Origin: Mycobacterium sp. SMC-8 | Lineage (GTDB): Bacteria > Actinomycetota > Actinomycetes > Mycobacteriales > Mycobacteriaceae | Assembly (NCBI RefSeq): GCF_025263565.1 | Contig: NZ_CP079865.1 | Span: 1,240,001-1,304,000 of the forward strand | Direction: 5' to 3' | Length of the DNA: 64,000 nucleotides | Shown: one piece after another, positions 17,143 to 25,548 of the stretch | Numbering within the stretch: the stretch's first letter is position 1 | Layout of the letters: every line of letters begins with the position of its first letter | Position numbers and translations under genes: made by a program | Notes under the pieces: model-generated | The model's database searches: none | The model's input: the letters and a program-made list of their open reading frames with translations, nothing else | Told to the model about the DNA's origin: nothing

Positions 17143-18464
17143 CTGCGCGTCTCCCCTTCGTGGATGCCTGAGCCCACCCTAGCGGGGTCGTCCTGCACCT
17201 GCGCCAATGCTCGGCCCGCCGATTCCCGCAGCGTGAGCACCGTGAGCAGCGACAGCGCGGCCGCGATCATCAGGTAGAACGCCGGCGCGATCGGGTTTCC
17301 CGTGGCCGCGGTCAGCCACGTCACGACGTACGGGGTGGTGCCGCCGAACACGGCGACGCACACGTTGTAGCCCACCGAGAACCCGCTGAACCGGATCCGG
17401 GTGGCGAACAGCTCCACCCCGGCCGACACCGCGCAGGAGATGTAGACCGACTCGATCGCGGCCAGCAGACAGTGCGCCGAGATCGCCGCGACCAGCGAGC
17501 CCGACGTGAGCAGCAGGAACAGCGGGTAGCCGAGCACCAGGAAGGCGACCGCGCCGCCGATGAGCAGCGGCCGCCGCCCGACCCGGTCTGACAGCGCCGC
17601 CAGCGGGAGGATCAGCACCAGCGCCACCACGCAGGCCAGCGTGATCGACACGAACGACGCGGTCTTGGAGAACCCCAGCGTCTTGATGAAATACGTTGGC
17701 AGGAACGTGAACACGATGTAGTAGCCGATGTTGAAGACGATGAACAGGCCGATCACCTGCAGGATCTGCCGCCACGACGTGGTGACGGCTTCCCGCAGCG
17801 GCGACTCGGCGGTGTTGTCCGCCTTGTTCAGTTCGGCGAACTGCGGTGTGTCGCCCAGGCGCAGCCGGATGTAGAGACCGACCAGTCCCAGCGGCCCGGC
17901 GATCAGGAACGGGATGCGCCAGCCGTAGCTCTCCATGGCCTCGGCGGACAGGAGCGCCTGCAGTGCGGTCACGGTGACCGAGCCCATCAGGAAGCCGAGG
18001 ACCCCGGACCAGGCCATGAACGTGACGGTCAGGCCGCGGCGGGCGTCGCCGGCGAACTCCGCCAGGTACACCGCGCCGCCGCCGTACTCGCCGCCCGCCG
18101 AGAAGCCCTGTAGGCAGCGGAAGAACAGGAGCAGCAGCGGTGCCGCCACCCCGATGGTGTCGTAGGTCGGCAGCACACCGATGCACAGCGTGGCCGCCGA
18201 CATCAGCAGGATCACCACCGCCAGCACCTTCTGGCGGCCGATGCGGTCGCCGAGCGGCCCGAAGAAGAATCCGCCGAGCGGACGCATGAAGAACGCCGCG
18301 GCGAAGATCGCGAAGGTGTTGAGCAGCGCGGCGGTGTCGTTGCCGGCGGGGAAGAAGTGCGCGGCGATGAACGTCGCCAGGAAGCCGTAGATGGCGAAGT
18401 CGAACCACTCGACGGCATTACCGATGGACGCGCCGGTCACCACCCGGCGGATGTCGGTCTCCAT
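17139..18464 (-). CDS. MHS-family MFS transporter (metabolite:H+ symporter)
   Basis: 441-aa twelve-helix major facilitator of the metabolite:H+ symporter group (ProP, ShiA, KgtP relatives). It shows the family hallmark [13 protein letters not shown] in helix 1 and the loop 2-3 motif G-D-R-I-G-R-Q. The conserved [15 protein letters not shown] stretch lies in helix 4. Likely imports an organic acid, betaine or proline with protons. ATG start at 18464; a TAAGCG inverted repeat lies 17 bases upstream. The last four bases overlap a small downstream gene. Confidence 0.87.
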   Translation of the reverse strand: METDIRRVVTGASIGNAVEWFDFAIYGFLATFIAAHFFPAGNDTAALLNTFAIFAAAFFMRPLGGFFFGPLGDRIGRQKVLAVVILLMSAATLCIGVLPTYDTIGVAAPLLLLFFRCLQGFSAGGEYGGGAVYLAEFAGDARRGLTVTFMAWSGVLGFLMGSVTVTALQALLSAEAMESYGWRIPFLIAGPLGLVGLYIRLRLGDTPQFAELNKADNTAESPLREAVTTSWRQILQVIGLFIVFNIGYYIVFTFLPTYFIKTLGFSKTASFVSITLACVVALVLILPLAALSDRVGRRPLLIGGAVAFLVLGYPLFLLLTSGSLVAAISAHCLLAAIESVYISCAVSAGVELFATRIRFSGFSVGYNVCVAVFGGTTPYVVTWLTAATGNPIAPAFYLMIAAALSLLTVLTLRESAGRALAQVQDDPARVGSGIHEGETRR

Positions 18465-18480
18465 GTCGAACTCCCGAATT

Positions 18481-18507
18481 TAAGCGTGGCGCTCAGCATT
18501 TCGCTTA
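18481..18507. promoter_or_regulatory. Inverted repeat upstream of MFS gene
   Basis: TAAGCG at 18481-18486 and CGCTTA at 18502-18507 form a perfect 6-bp inverted repeat with a 15-bp spacer. It lies 17-43 bases upstream of the transporter start in a short intergenic space. The size fits a dimeric repressor operator or promoter element; no regulator gene is adjacent. Confidence 0.3.
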
Positions 18508-18540
18508 CCGCATCACGTTCGACGCGGCGCTGTTGGCAAC

Positions 18541-18782
18541 TTAGCGCTTCGCGGCCCGCACCGCGGCGGCCGCGTCAGAGCGGATCTGGCCGTCCCGCCG
18601 ATCACCAGCGTGTTGACCACCCACGCGGCCGTCGTCGGCTTCCGGCTGTCGCCGATGCGCCGTGCCGCATCGGCGTCACCGCTCTTCTTCGCCGCGGCGG
18701 CGAGCCGGGTGCGTACTCGGGTGAACTCGCCGGGCGCAGCGCAGTACAGCTCGTCGAGCGCCTCCTCCACCGCGAAACCCAT
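18541..18782 (-). pseudogene. Decayed conserved mycobacterial gene with internal deletion
   Basis: From ATG 18782 about 60 residues look like the conserved start of a larger mycobacterial protein (V-E-E-A-L-D-E-L-Y, A-A-A-A-K-K-S-G-D-A-D-A-A, K-P-T-T-A-A-W-V-V-N). After that the frame runs into low-information Arg/Pro sequence and stops at 18513. In another frame the segment just before TAA (18541-18543 on this strand) reads Q-I-R-S-D-A-A-A-A-V-R-A-A-K-R, which resembles a natural C-terminus. The simplest reading is an out-of-frame internal deletion that joined the two ends of a gene of perhaps 200 or more codons. Family length is from memory and not verified. Confidence 0.5.
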
Positions 18783-18790
18783 GATGGGGC

Positions 18791-21157
18791 CTATCGATCG
18801 GCGATCCGTGCCCGCCGGTGCAGCGGCTCCCGCCCGGGCGGCTGCGACGGCGGCGGCAGCAACGGGACCAGCGGCCGCACCGCCACCCTGGTCGGTTCCC
18901 GGGTGGTCAGTTCCAACGGCTCACCGGCATGCCGGATGGTCAGCGCCCCCCGCGGACCGTCCCGCAGCGTGTAGGTGACCGACTCGTGGTCGGCTGCCAC
19001 GGTCACGCGAAAACCGCGCCAGCGCAACCGGAAACACAGCCGGGAGATGCCGCCGGGCAGGTGCGGGTCGAGTGCCAGTACGCCCTCGTCGTCGCGCAGC
19101 CCGCCGAACCCGACGACGAGCGCGGTCCAGCTGCCGGCCAGCGACGCCAGGTGCAGCCCGTCGCCGGTGTTGTTGTGCAGGTCACGCAGATCGATCAGTG
19201 CCGCCTCGTACGCATAGTCGTGGGCCAGTTCCAGATGCCCGACCTCGGCGCACATCACCGCCTGAGTGCATGCCGACAGCGACGAGTCCCTGGTGGTGCG
19301 CCGCTCGTAATAGTCGACGTTGCGGGCCTTCTGCTCGGGGGTGAACGCATGGCTCTGCCACTGCATGGCCAGCACCAGATCGGCCTGCTTGATCACCTGG
19401 GCCGGATAGAGCCGGACGTACGGTTCATGCAACAGGAGCGGGTATTTCGTGTTGGACTGGAAGTCCCACTCCCGCAGCGTGGTGAACCCCTCGCACTGCG
19501 GGTGCACGCCGAGCTCCTCGTCGTAGGGGATGTGCACCGCGTCGGCGGCGTCACGCCAGGCGGCCGTCTCCTCGTTGTCGACACCGAGGTCGCGCGCACC
19601 GTCGGGGTGCCGGGTGCAGGCGTCGGCCGCGACGCGCAGGTTCGCGGCGGCCATCAGGTTGGTGAACACATTGTCCCGCACCACCGCGGTGTATTCGTCG
19701 GGCCCGGTGACCCCGTCGATGCGCCACCGACCGTATCGGTCGTGGTGGCCGAGCGAGGCCCACAGCCGGGCGGTTTCGACGAGAACGACCAGGCCGCAAT
19801 CGGATTCGAGCGACTCGTCGCCGGTCACCACCCGGTAGCGGTCGAAAGCCATCGCGATGTCGGCGTTGACGTGGAAACCGGCGGTACCCGCCGGCCAGTA
19901 CGCCGAGCATTCCTCGCCGTGGATGGTGCGCCACGGGAAACTCGCGCCGCTCAGGTCCAGTTCCTTGGCGCGCTCCCGCGCCAGCTCCAGCGTCGACGCC
20001 CGCCACCGCAGCGCGTCGGCGGCGGCGCGCGGGGCGGTGTAGGTCAGCACCGGCAGCACGAACCCCTCGGTGTCCCAGAAGGCGTGGCCGTCGTAGCCGG
20101 TTCCGGTCAGTCCCTTGCCCGCGATCGCGCGCCGCTCGGCGCGGGCGCTGGCCTGCAGCACGTGGAACAGCCCGAAGCGCACGGCCTGCTGGCTGTCGGC
20201 GTCACCGTCGACCTCGACGTCCGCGCTGTCCCAGAACTCGGCCAGGTATTCGCGCTGTGACTGCAGAAGACCCGACCAGCCGGTGTACCGGGCGCCCGCG
20301 ATCGCCGCGGCGACCTGGTCGCGCAGCGCCGGGCACGAGCGCAGGCTGGACCATCCGTAGGCCAGGTACTTCACCAGGCGCAAACGCTGACCGGCGCGCA
20401 GTTCGGTCACCACCGTGGTGCGCGCCCAGTCGTCGCCGGAGTCACCGCTGACGTCCACCCGGCCTTCGCCCTCGATGACGTGGTCCATCGCCGCGGCCAT
20501 CGTCAACCCGCTCGAGCGGGTCCGGTGGATCAGCAGTGCCCCGCGCTCGCTGATCTCGTGCTGCACCGCCTCCAGCGGCTTCGTCAGCACCGCGGCGACC
20601 CTGGGATCGCCCGACGGCGAAGGCAGGTCCTCGTTGGCGACCAGCTCCGACTGCACGGTCAGCAACACATCGTCGACGGCTTCGACGATGTACTCGATAG
20701 CGGCCAGGCTGCGCTGGGACAGCGAGACCAGCCGGGTCGAGTGCACCTTGACCCGCTTGCCGGACGGTGTGGTCCAGTCCGCCGTGCGGGTCAGGGTGCC
20801 GGCCCGAAGATCCAAAGTCCGTTCGTGGGCGTGCACGTCGCCGTACCGGACGTCGAACGGTTCGTCGTCGACCAGCAGCCGGATCAGCTTGCCGTTGGTG
20901 ACGTCGACGATGGACTGGCCGTCCTCCGGATAGCCGAACCCCGCCTCCGCGTACGGCAGCGGCCTGGTCTCGTAGAACCCGTTCAGGTAGGTGCCGGGCA
21001 GCGCGTGAGGCTCCCCCTCGTCGAGATTGCCGCGCAGCCCGATGTGCCCGTTGGACAACGCGAACAGCGATTCGGTCTGCGCAAGCAGATCCACCCTCAG
21101 CTGGGTCTCCCGGACCTGCCAGGGTTCCACCGGAAACGCGTCGTCGGTGATCATCAT
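18791..21157 (-). CDS. GH65 glycoside phosphorylase/hydrolase (Rv3401-like)
   Basis: 788-aa enzyme of glycoside hydrolase family 65, which phosphorolyses alpha-linked disaccharides (trehalose, maltose, kojibiose) to beta-glucose 1-phosphate. An N-terminal beta-sandwich (about 1-280, with L-S-N-G-H-I-G-L-R-G-N) precedes an (alpha/alpha)6 barrel. The barrel contains G-Y-D-G-H-A-F-W-D-T-E, the acid motif D-G-V-T-G-P-D-E-Y and E-W-D-F, and a short C-terminal beta-domain follows. The next gene downstream in transcription order encodes no partner, but the gene just upstream (21160-21864) is beta-phosphoglucomutase, two bases away. The pair would turn a disaccharide into glucose plus glucose 6-phosphate. 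Which disaccharide is used cannot be told. Confidence 0.87.
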   Translation of the reverse strand: MMITDDAFPVEPWQVRETQLRVDLLAQTESLFALSNGHIGLRGNLDEGEPHALPGTYLNGFYETRPLPYAEAGFGYPEDGQSIVDVTNGKLIRLLVDDEPFDVRYGDVHAHERTLDLRAGTLTRTADWTTPSGKRVKVHSTRLVSLSQRSLAAIEYIVEAVDDVLLTVQSELVANEDLPSPSGDPRVAAVLTKPLEAVQHEISERGALLIHRTRSSGLTMAAAMDHVIEGEGRVDVSGDSGDDWARTTVVTELRAGQRLRLVKYLAYGWSSLRSCPALRDQVAAAIAGARYTGWSGLLQSQREYLAEFWDSADVEVDGDADSQQAVRFGLFHVLQASARAERRAIAGKGLTGTGYDGHAFWDTEGFVLPVLTYTAPRAAADALRWRASTLELARERAKELDLSGASFPWRTIHGEECSAYWPAGTAGFHVNADIAMAFDRYRVVTGDESLESDCGLVVLVETARLWASLGHHDRYGRWRIDGVTGPDEYTAVVRDNVFTNLMAAANLRVAADACTRHPDGARDLGVDNEETAAWRDAADAVHIPYDEELGVHPQCEGFTTLREWDFQSNTKYPLLLHEPYVRLYPAQVIKQADLVLAMQWQSHAFTPEQKARNVDYYERRTTRDSSLSACTQAVMCAEVGHLELAHDYAYEAALIDLRDLHNNTGDGLHLASLAGSWTALVVGFGGLRDDEGVLALDPHLPGGISRLCFRLRWRGFRVTVAADHESVTYTLRDGPRGALTIRHAGEPLELTTREPTRVAVRPLVPLLPPPSQPPGREPLHRRARIADR

Positions 21158-21159
21158 GC

Positions 21160-21864
21160 TCAGAGCAGCTCCCCGAGGTCGGTGACGACGGTGTCGGCGC
21201 CGTTGCGCCGCAGGGCCTCGGCCTGTCCGGTCCGGTCGACGCCGACCACCAGGCCGAAATCACCGGCGCGCCCGGCGGCCACCCCGGACAGCGCATCCTC
21301 GAAGACGGCCGCGTCCGCCGGGGACACGCCGAGCAGTTCCGCGGCTCGCAGGAACGAGTCAGGGGCCGGTTTGCCGGGCAGGTTCTCCTCACGCAGCGTC
21401 ACGCCGTCGACACGCTCCTCGATGTAGACGTCCAGTCCGGTGAGCTCGAGTACGTCGCGAGTGTTGGCGCTCGACGACACCACCGCGCGCCGCAACCCGG
21501 CGTCGGTGGCCGCCTGCAGATACCGCCGCGACCCGTCGAACACGGTGACCCCGTCGCTGTGCAGGCTCTGGTTGAACATCCGGTTCTTTCGGTCGCCCAA
21601 GTGCGACACGGTCTGGGCGTCGGAGACGATGCCGCGGCTTTCCAAGAACGAGCGGACCCCGTCCAGGCGCGGTTTGCCGTCGACGTAGCGCTCGTAGTCC
21701 GCACCCGCATCGAAGGGAACGTAGGGCACGCCGTGTTCGGCACGGCTGCGCAGGTACTCGTCGAACATCGCCTTCCAGGCGCGGCGGTGCACGCTGGCGG
21801 TGTCGGTGAGCACGCCGTCGAGATCGAACAGACATGCGCGGATGCGGTCCGGTAGGCCGAGCAT
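21160..21864 (-). CDS. Beta-phosphoglucomutase-like HAD hydrolase (Rv3400-like)
   Basis: 234-aa HAD-superfamily protein converting beta-glucose 1-phosphate to glucose 6-phosphate. The nucleophile/acid pair is Asp14 and Asp16 in [10 protein letters not shown]. Cap-domain residues follow, then V-S-S-S-A-N (motif II), G-K-P-A-P-D (motif III Lys) and F-E-D-A-L-S-G (motif IV). ATG 21864 is preceded by a GGGGGGAG ribosome site; the open frame continues to 21924. It is first in the operon with the GH65 phosphorylase, whose product is its substrate. Confidence 0.88.
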   Translation of the reverse strand: MLGLPDRIRACLFDLDGVLTDTASVHRRAWKAMFDEYLRSRAEHGVPYVPFDAGADYERYVDGKPRLDGVRSFLESRGIVSDAQTVSHLGDRKNRMFNQSLHSDGVTVFDGSRRYLQAATDAGLRRAVVSSSANTRDVLELTGLDVYIEERVDGVTLREENLPGKPAPDSFLRAAELLGVSPADAAVFEDALSGVAAGRAGDFGLVVGVDRTGQAEALRRNGADTVVTDLGELL

Positions 21865-21881
21865 CTCCCCCCCATACCCAT

Positions 21882-22751
21882 TCAGCTCAGTCCGAGCATG
21901 CTCTGCAACTCGGCAGTGCGCCACACGACCAGCGCGACGAACAGCACCAGCAACCCGGCGGCCGCAGCGCCCTGCACCAGGTTGCGCTGCCCGCGCGGGG
22001 CGTAGACGAAGGCCGCGGCCACCACCGCACCGGTCACCAGCCCGCCGACATGGCCCTGCCAGCTGATGTTCTGCGAGGTGAACAGCGGGATCAGAAACGT
22101 GAACGCGAGGTTCAGCACGATGATCGCGACGACCGACCGCACGTCCATGTTCAGCTTGCGGCCCACCACGAACGTCGCACCGAACAATCCGAAAACCGCC
22201 CCGGACGCGCCGGCGGTGAGCGCGTTGAACGTGAGCAGGTACACCAGCACCGAGCCGCCCAGCGCGCTGAGCAGATAGAGCGCGACGAACCGCAGCCGCC
22301 CGAGCGCGAACTCCAGCGGCGGGCCGACGAAATACAGCGCCAGCATGTTGAACGCGATGTGGGTGAGGCTGAAGTGCAGGAACGCCGAGGTCAGCAGCCG
22401 GTACAGCTCACCGTCGGCGGCGGCGGGCGGCCACAGCCCGAGGGCGCGTTCGAGCTCCGGAGACGCCATCTGCAGTGCGAACATCAGCAGGTTGACGCCG
22501 ATCAGCACGTAGGTGACCAGCGGCGTCGTCGACCGCGGCGCGCGGGCACCGACGGCGTTGGTGACCGGTCGGACGGACCGGGCGCCCTCGCCGACGCAGT
22601 CGGCGCACTGATGGCCGACAGCGGCGCTGTGCATGCATTCCGGGCAGATGAATCGGTTGCAGCGGGTGCAGCGGACGTAGGTCTGACGGTCGGGATGCCG
22701 GTAGCACGTCGGGGCCTGCGCGGGGGTGCCGGACGGGTAGGGGTAACCCAT
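21882..22751 (-). CDS. Rhomboid-family intramembrane serine protease with N-terminal zinc-finger
   Basis: 289-aa protein. Residues about 10-50 carry a B-box-like zinc-binding module (C-Y-R-H-P, C-x2-C, C-x2-C, H-Q-C-A-D-C). Six or seven membrane helices follow with the rhomboid catalytic Ser in G-A-S-G-A-V-F-G and the His in W-Q-G-H-V-G-G, plus H-I-A-F-N-M in an earlier helix. It cleaves transmembrane substrates within the bilayer and resembles mycobacterial Rv0110. ATG 22751 lies one base past the stop of the VOC gene upstream, so the two are probably co-transcribed. Substrates unknown. Confidence 0.87.
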   Translation of the reverse strand: MGYPYPSGTPAQAPTCYRHPDRQTYVRCTRCNRFICPECMHSAAVGHQCADCVGEGARSVRPVTNAVGARAPRSTTPLVTYVLIGVNLLMFALQMASPELERALGLWPPAAADGELYRLLTSAFLHFSLTHIAFNMLALYFVGPPLEFALGRLRFVALYLLSALGGSVLVYLLTFNALTAGASGAVFGLFGATFVVGRKLNMDVRSVVAIIVLNLAFTFLIPLFTSQNISWQGHVGGLVTGAVVAAAFVYAPRGQRNLVQGAAAAGLLVLFVALVVWRTAELQSMLGLS

Positions 22752-22752
22752 G

Positions 22753-23169
22753 TCAGAGCGTCCCGAACAACTCGATGTGGTTGCCGTCGGGGTCGGCGAC
22801 GAACATCCAGCCCATGCCGGGCACCGGCGCATACTCGGTGAGCGGCTCCACCACTTCGTATTCGGATGCGGCGAACGCGTCGGCGACGGCGCGTAGACCG
22901 TTCACCCCGATCGTGAAGTACCGCAGACCCGCCTGCGCGCGGCCGCCGCCGGGTGCGGCGGGAGCAGCGGGCGCCGTCGTGTAGGTGACGAGTTTGAGCA
23001 CGCTGCCCCCGAGTGAGTAGCGCCGCTGTGAGCCCCCGTCGAACTCGATGTCGCCTTGGGGCTCAAGTTCGAGGAATCCCTCGTAGAAGGCGACCATCGG
23101 GCCCGGGTCGGTGGTGACGAGCCCGACCTCGATGCCGGGTGTCAGCAGGTCCAGTTTCACGATCACCAA
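22753..23169 (-). CDS. VOC/glyoxalase-fold protein
   Basis: About 136-138 aa with paired beta-alpha-beta-beta-beta units: an early V-G-L-V-T-T-D-P-G-P-M-V-A-F-Y-E-G-F-L strand-helix and a final M-F-V-A-D-P-D-G-N-H-I-E-L-F with the metal-binding Glu. This is the vicinal-oxygen-chelate fold used by glyoxalases, dioxygenases and resistance proteins. TTG 23169 and GTG 23166 and 23160 are all possible starts. It is the first gene of an apparent operon with the rhomboid protease. Substrate not predictable. Confidence 0.75.
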   Translation of the reverse strand: MVIVKLDLLTPGIEVGLVTTDPGPMVAFYEGFLELEPQGDIEFDGGSQRRYSLGGSVLKLVTYTTAPAAPAAPGGGRAQAGLRYFTIGVNGLRAVADAFAASEYEVVEPLTEYAPVPGMGWMFVADPDGNHIELFGTL

Positions 23170-23384
23170 CTTATCTCGCCTGCCCGCGGCTTTTGCTCGG
23201 TAACGATTCGGTGACGACCCAGATCACGATCACTTAAGCAAACCCGGCGAATTCTGAGAAGTTTCATGGTTTGGAAACCGCAGCGGGGATCGTCGGGCCG
23301 GTTACACCCCGGAATTGAGGTCAACGTCACGCCCGCACCCTGTAACGCTCGGCCCAGGCGGTCGTCGGCGCCGACGAGTTACGT

Positions 23385-23411
23385 TTGACCACTTCAGGAT
23401 TCGGCTACCTT
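23385..23411 (+). promoter_or_regulatory. Candidate promoter for hemophore-related gene
   Basis: The 297-bp gap 23170-23466 holds no gene. TTGACC at 23385-23390 and TACCTT at 23406-23411 (15-bp spacer) form a candidate sigma-A promoter about 55 bases before the start at 23467. The stretch 23394-23412 has AGGAT...ACCTT half-sites faintly like an IdeR box, with about 10 of 19 consensus positions, too few to call. Confidence 0.3.
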
Positions 23412-23466
23412 GGATCTCAGCCGGGGGAAGCAGCAACCGATTCACAATGCGAAGGACCAACCAATC

Positions 23467-23877
23467 ATGAATCTCAATGGTTTTACCGTGCGCGCCCGTC
23501 GGCGCGCCGTGGCCGGCGTCTCGGCCGCATGTCTGCTCGGCGGCGTGGCCGCAGCAACCGTGGCGGCACCGATGGCGGGGGCGCAGCCGGCCCAGTGCAC
23601 CGCGAGCTCGCTCACCGGGACCGTCAGCTCGGTCACCGCGCAGGCGCGGCAGTACCTCGACACCCACCCGGGCGCGAACCAGGCCGTGACCGCGGCGATG
23701 AACCAGCCGCGGCCCGAGGCCGAGGCCAACCTGCGGGGCTATTTCACCGCCAACCCGGCGGAGTACTACGACCTGCGCGGCATCCTCGCCCCGATCGGCG
23801 ACACGCAGCGCAACTGCAACGTGGGCGTGCTGCCGGCGGATCTGCAGTCGGCCTACGACACGTTCATGGCCGGCTGA
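23467..23877 (+). CDS. Secreted hemophore-related protein (Rv0203/MHB-like)
   Basis: 136-aa exported protein. A twin-Arg-containing signal peptide (R-A-R-R-R-A-V near the start) runs to an A-G-A-Q cleavage site at about residue 40. The mature helical domain has a Cys near each end (Q-C-T-A-S-S-L, N-C-N-V-G-V-L) that should form a disulfide. It also has the family pattern Y-L-D-x-H-P-x-x-N-Q-A and L-R-G-Y-F-T-A-N-P-A-E-Y-Y-D-L-R-G-I. This matches the mycobacterial hemophore-related domain, which binds heme outside the cell. ATG at 23467; a strong hairpin follows the stop. Confidence 0.82.
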   Translation: MNLNGFTVRARRRAVAGVSAACLLGGVAAATVAAPMAGAQPAQCTASSLTGTVSSVTAQARQYLDTHPGANQAVTAAMNQPRPEAEANLRGYFTANPAEYYDLRGILAPIGDTQRNCNVGVLPADLQSAYDTFMAG

Positions 23878-23899
23878 TCTACACCACAACGTTGCGGAC

Positions 23900-23933
23900 G
23901 TTGCGGCGGCGGGTTCTCCCCCGCCGCCGCAAC
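23900..23933. terminator. Strong GC hairpin after hemophore-related gene
   Basis: A perfect 14-bp stem pairs 23900-23913 with 23920-23933 around a TTCTCC loop, 23 bases after the hemophore-related stop. No T-tract follows. Mycobacterial terminators often lack one, so this probably ends the transcript before the next gene at 23951. Confidence 0.55.
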
Positions 23934-23950
23934 GCTTAGACTGACTTCCT

Positions 23951-24379
23951 ATGAGGCTGACGAAGGTAGCCGTGATGGCCGCGGCGGTGATCGCCGGCTG
24001 GGGCGCGGCCGCACCGACGGCCGGTGCACAACCCGCCGACACCCAACCCGCCGAGGCACCGAAGACAACGATCGACGCTGACGGCACGTACACCGTCGGC
24101 ACCGAGATCGTGCCGGGCGTGTATCAGTCGGCCGGACCGGTCGACGGTGGCGCCTGTTACTGGAAGCGTGCTGCCGGCGAGGAGATGCTCGACAACCGGC
24201 TGACCAAGAAGCCGTCGTTCGTGCAGATCCTGCCGACCGACACGACCTTCACCACCAGCGACTGCCAGGCCTGGCAGCTCACCAACGCCCCGATGCCTCC
24301 GCAGCCCGGCCCCGGCGAGCTGCTGGGTCAGCTCACGCAGGCGATCGGCAGCGGCATGTTCTCCGGAGGCCCGCGCTGA
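23951..24379 (+). CDS. Secreted protein of unknown function (142 aa)
   Basis: ATG 23951. The signal peptide (about 1-26) ends at A-G-A-Q. The mature part has a G-T-Y-T-V-G-T-E-I-V-P-G-V-Y-Q-S-A-G-P motif followed by G-A-C-Y-W-K-R and T-S-D-C-Q-A-W. This motif is common in actinobacterial exported proteins and implies a small beta domain with one disulfide. The C-terminus is Pro/Gly-rich. The stop (24377-24379) overlaps the proposed start of the serine hydrolase gene. Function unknown. Confidence 0.7.
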   Translation: MRLTKVAVMAAAVIAGWGAAAPTAGAQPADTQPAEAPKTTIDADGTYTVGTEIVPGVYQSAGPVDGGACYWKRAAGEEMLDNRLTKKPSFVQILPTDTTFTTSDCQAWQLTNAPMPPQPGPGELLGQLTQAIGSGMFSGGPR

Positions 24380-25548
24380 GCGATCGCGCGGTCACCTCGA
24401 TCGGAGCCGAGGACAACGCCGGCCTGGAGGACGCCGTCGAGCGGATCTGGCAGGCGGCGGTGCACTGGTACCGCGCCGGGATGCAGCCGGCAATCCAGGT
24501 GTGCCTGCGCCGCGAGGGCCGGGTGATCCTCGACCGTGCCATCGGCTACGCCTGGGAGGACGTCCCGGTCCGCACCGACACCCCGTTCTGTGTCTACTCG
24601 GCGGCCAAGGCGATCACCACGACGGTGACGCACATGCTCGTCGAGCGCGGGGCGTTCTCGCTGGAGGACCGGGTGTGTGACTATCTGCCGACGTACACGA
24701 GCCACGGCAAGGACCGCACCACGATCCGGCACGTGCTCACCCACAGCGCCGGCATCCCGTTCGCGACGGGGCCGAAGCCCGACCTCAAGCGCATGGACGA
24801 CAGCGAGTACGCGCGGGAGATGCTGAGCCGGATGAAGCCGGTGTATCGGCCGGGGCTGGTCCACATCTACCACGGCGTGACGTGGGGACCGCTGATGCGC
24901 GAGATCATCTCCGCGGCCACCGGCCGCAGTATCCGCGACATCCTGGCCGAGCAGATCCTCGACCCGCTGGGCTTCAGATGGACCAACTACGGCGTTGCCC
25001 CACAAGACGTTCCGCTGGTCGCACCCAGCCACGTGACCGGCAGGCCGCTGCCTGCCCCGATCGCCAAGGCGTTCAAGGCGGCGGTGGGCGGCACCCCGCA
25101 GCAGATCATCCCGTTCTCCAACACGCGTGAGTTCCTGACCGGCGTCATCCCGTCGTCGAACACCGTGTCCAACGCCAACGAACTGTCCCGATTTGCCGAA
25201 ATCCTCTGCCGCGGTGCAGAACTCGACGGAGTACGGATCCTCTCGCCGGAGACGCTGTATGCGGCCACCCGAGAGGCGCGCCGGTTACGGCCGGATCTGG
25301 CCACCGGCCTGGCGCCGATGCGGTGGGGCACTGGCTACATGTTGGGCTCCAAGCGATTCGGTCCATTCGGCCGGGACGCCGCAGGCGCGTTCGGACACAC
25401 CGGGCTCACCGACATCGCGGTGTGGGCCGACCCGCAGCGGGCGCTGTCGGTGGCGGTGGTCAGCAGCGGCAAGCCAGGGCCTCACCGCGAGGCCAAACGC
25501 TATCCCCAGCTGCTGGACCGGATCAACGCCGAGATGCCGCGGATCTGA
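24376..25548 (+). CDS. Beta-lactamase-family serine hydrolase (probable CTG start)
   Basis: Class C beta-lactamase/esterase fold. The catalytic S-x-x-K is V-Y-S-A-A-K, the second motif lies near Y-H-G-V-T-W-G, and the third is G-H-T-G. Members are esterases, peptidases or penicillin-binding-like proteins. The first ATG/GTG in frame is GTG 24460, but the 28 codons before it are coding in character (G-L-E-D-A-V-E-R-I-W-Q-A-A-V runs into the domain). They reach CTG 24376, which overlaps the upstream stop and has GGAGG at 24364-24368, seven bases away. I therefore favour CTG as start, giving 390 aa. The 3' end overlaps the opposite-strand FAD gene by 26 bp. No signal peptide, so cytoplasmic. Confidence 0.8.
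   Translation: MSDRAVTSIGAEDNAGLEDAVERIWQAAVHWYRAGMQPAIQVCLRREGRVILDRAIGYAWEDVPVRTDTPFCVYSAAKAITTTVTHMLVERGAFSLEDRVCDYLPTYTSHGKDRTTIRHVLTHSAGIPFATGPKPDLKRMDDSEYAREMLSRMKPVYRPGLVHIYHGVTWGPLMREIISAATGRSIRDILAEQILDPLGFRWTNYGVAPQDVPLVAPSHVTGRPLPAPIAKAFKAAVGGTPQQIIPFSNTREFLTGVIPSSNTVSNANELSRFAEILCRGAELDGVRILSPETLYAATREARRLRPDLATGLAPMRWGTGYMLGSKRFGPFGRDAAGAFGHTGLTDIAVWADPQRALSVAVVSSGKPGPHREAKRYPQLLDRINAEMPRI

Noticed and set aside
23394..23412. Possible IdeR iron box before the hemophore-related gene
   Set aside because: Only about 10 of 19 consensus positions fit; real IdeR boxes match much better. Mentioned only within the promoter entry.
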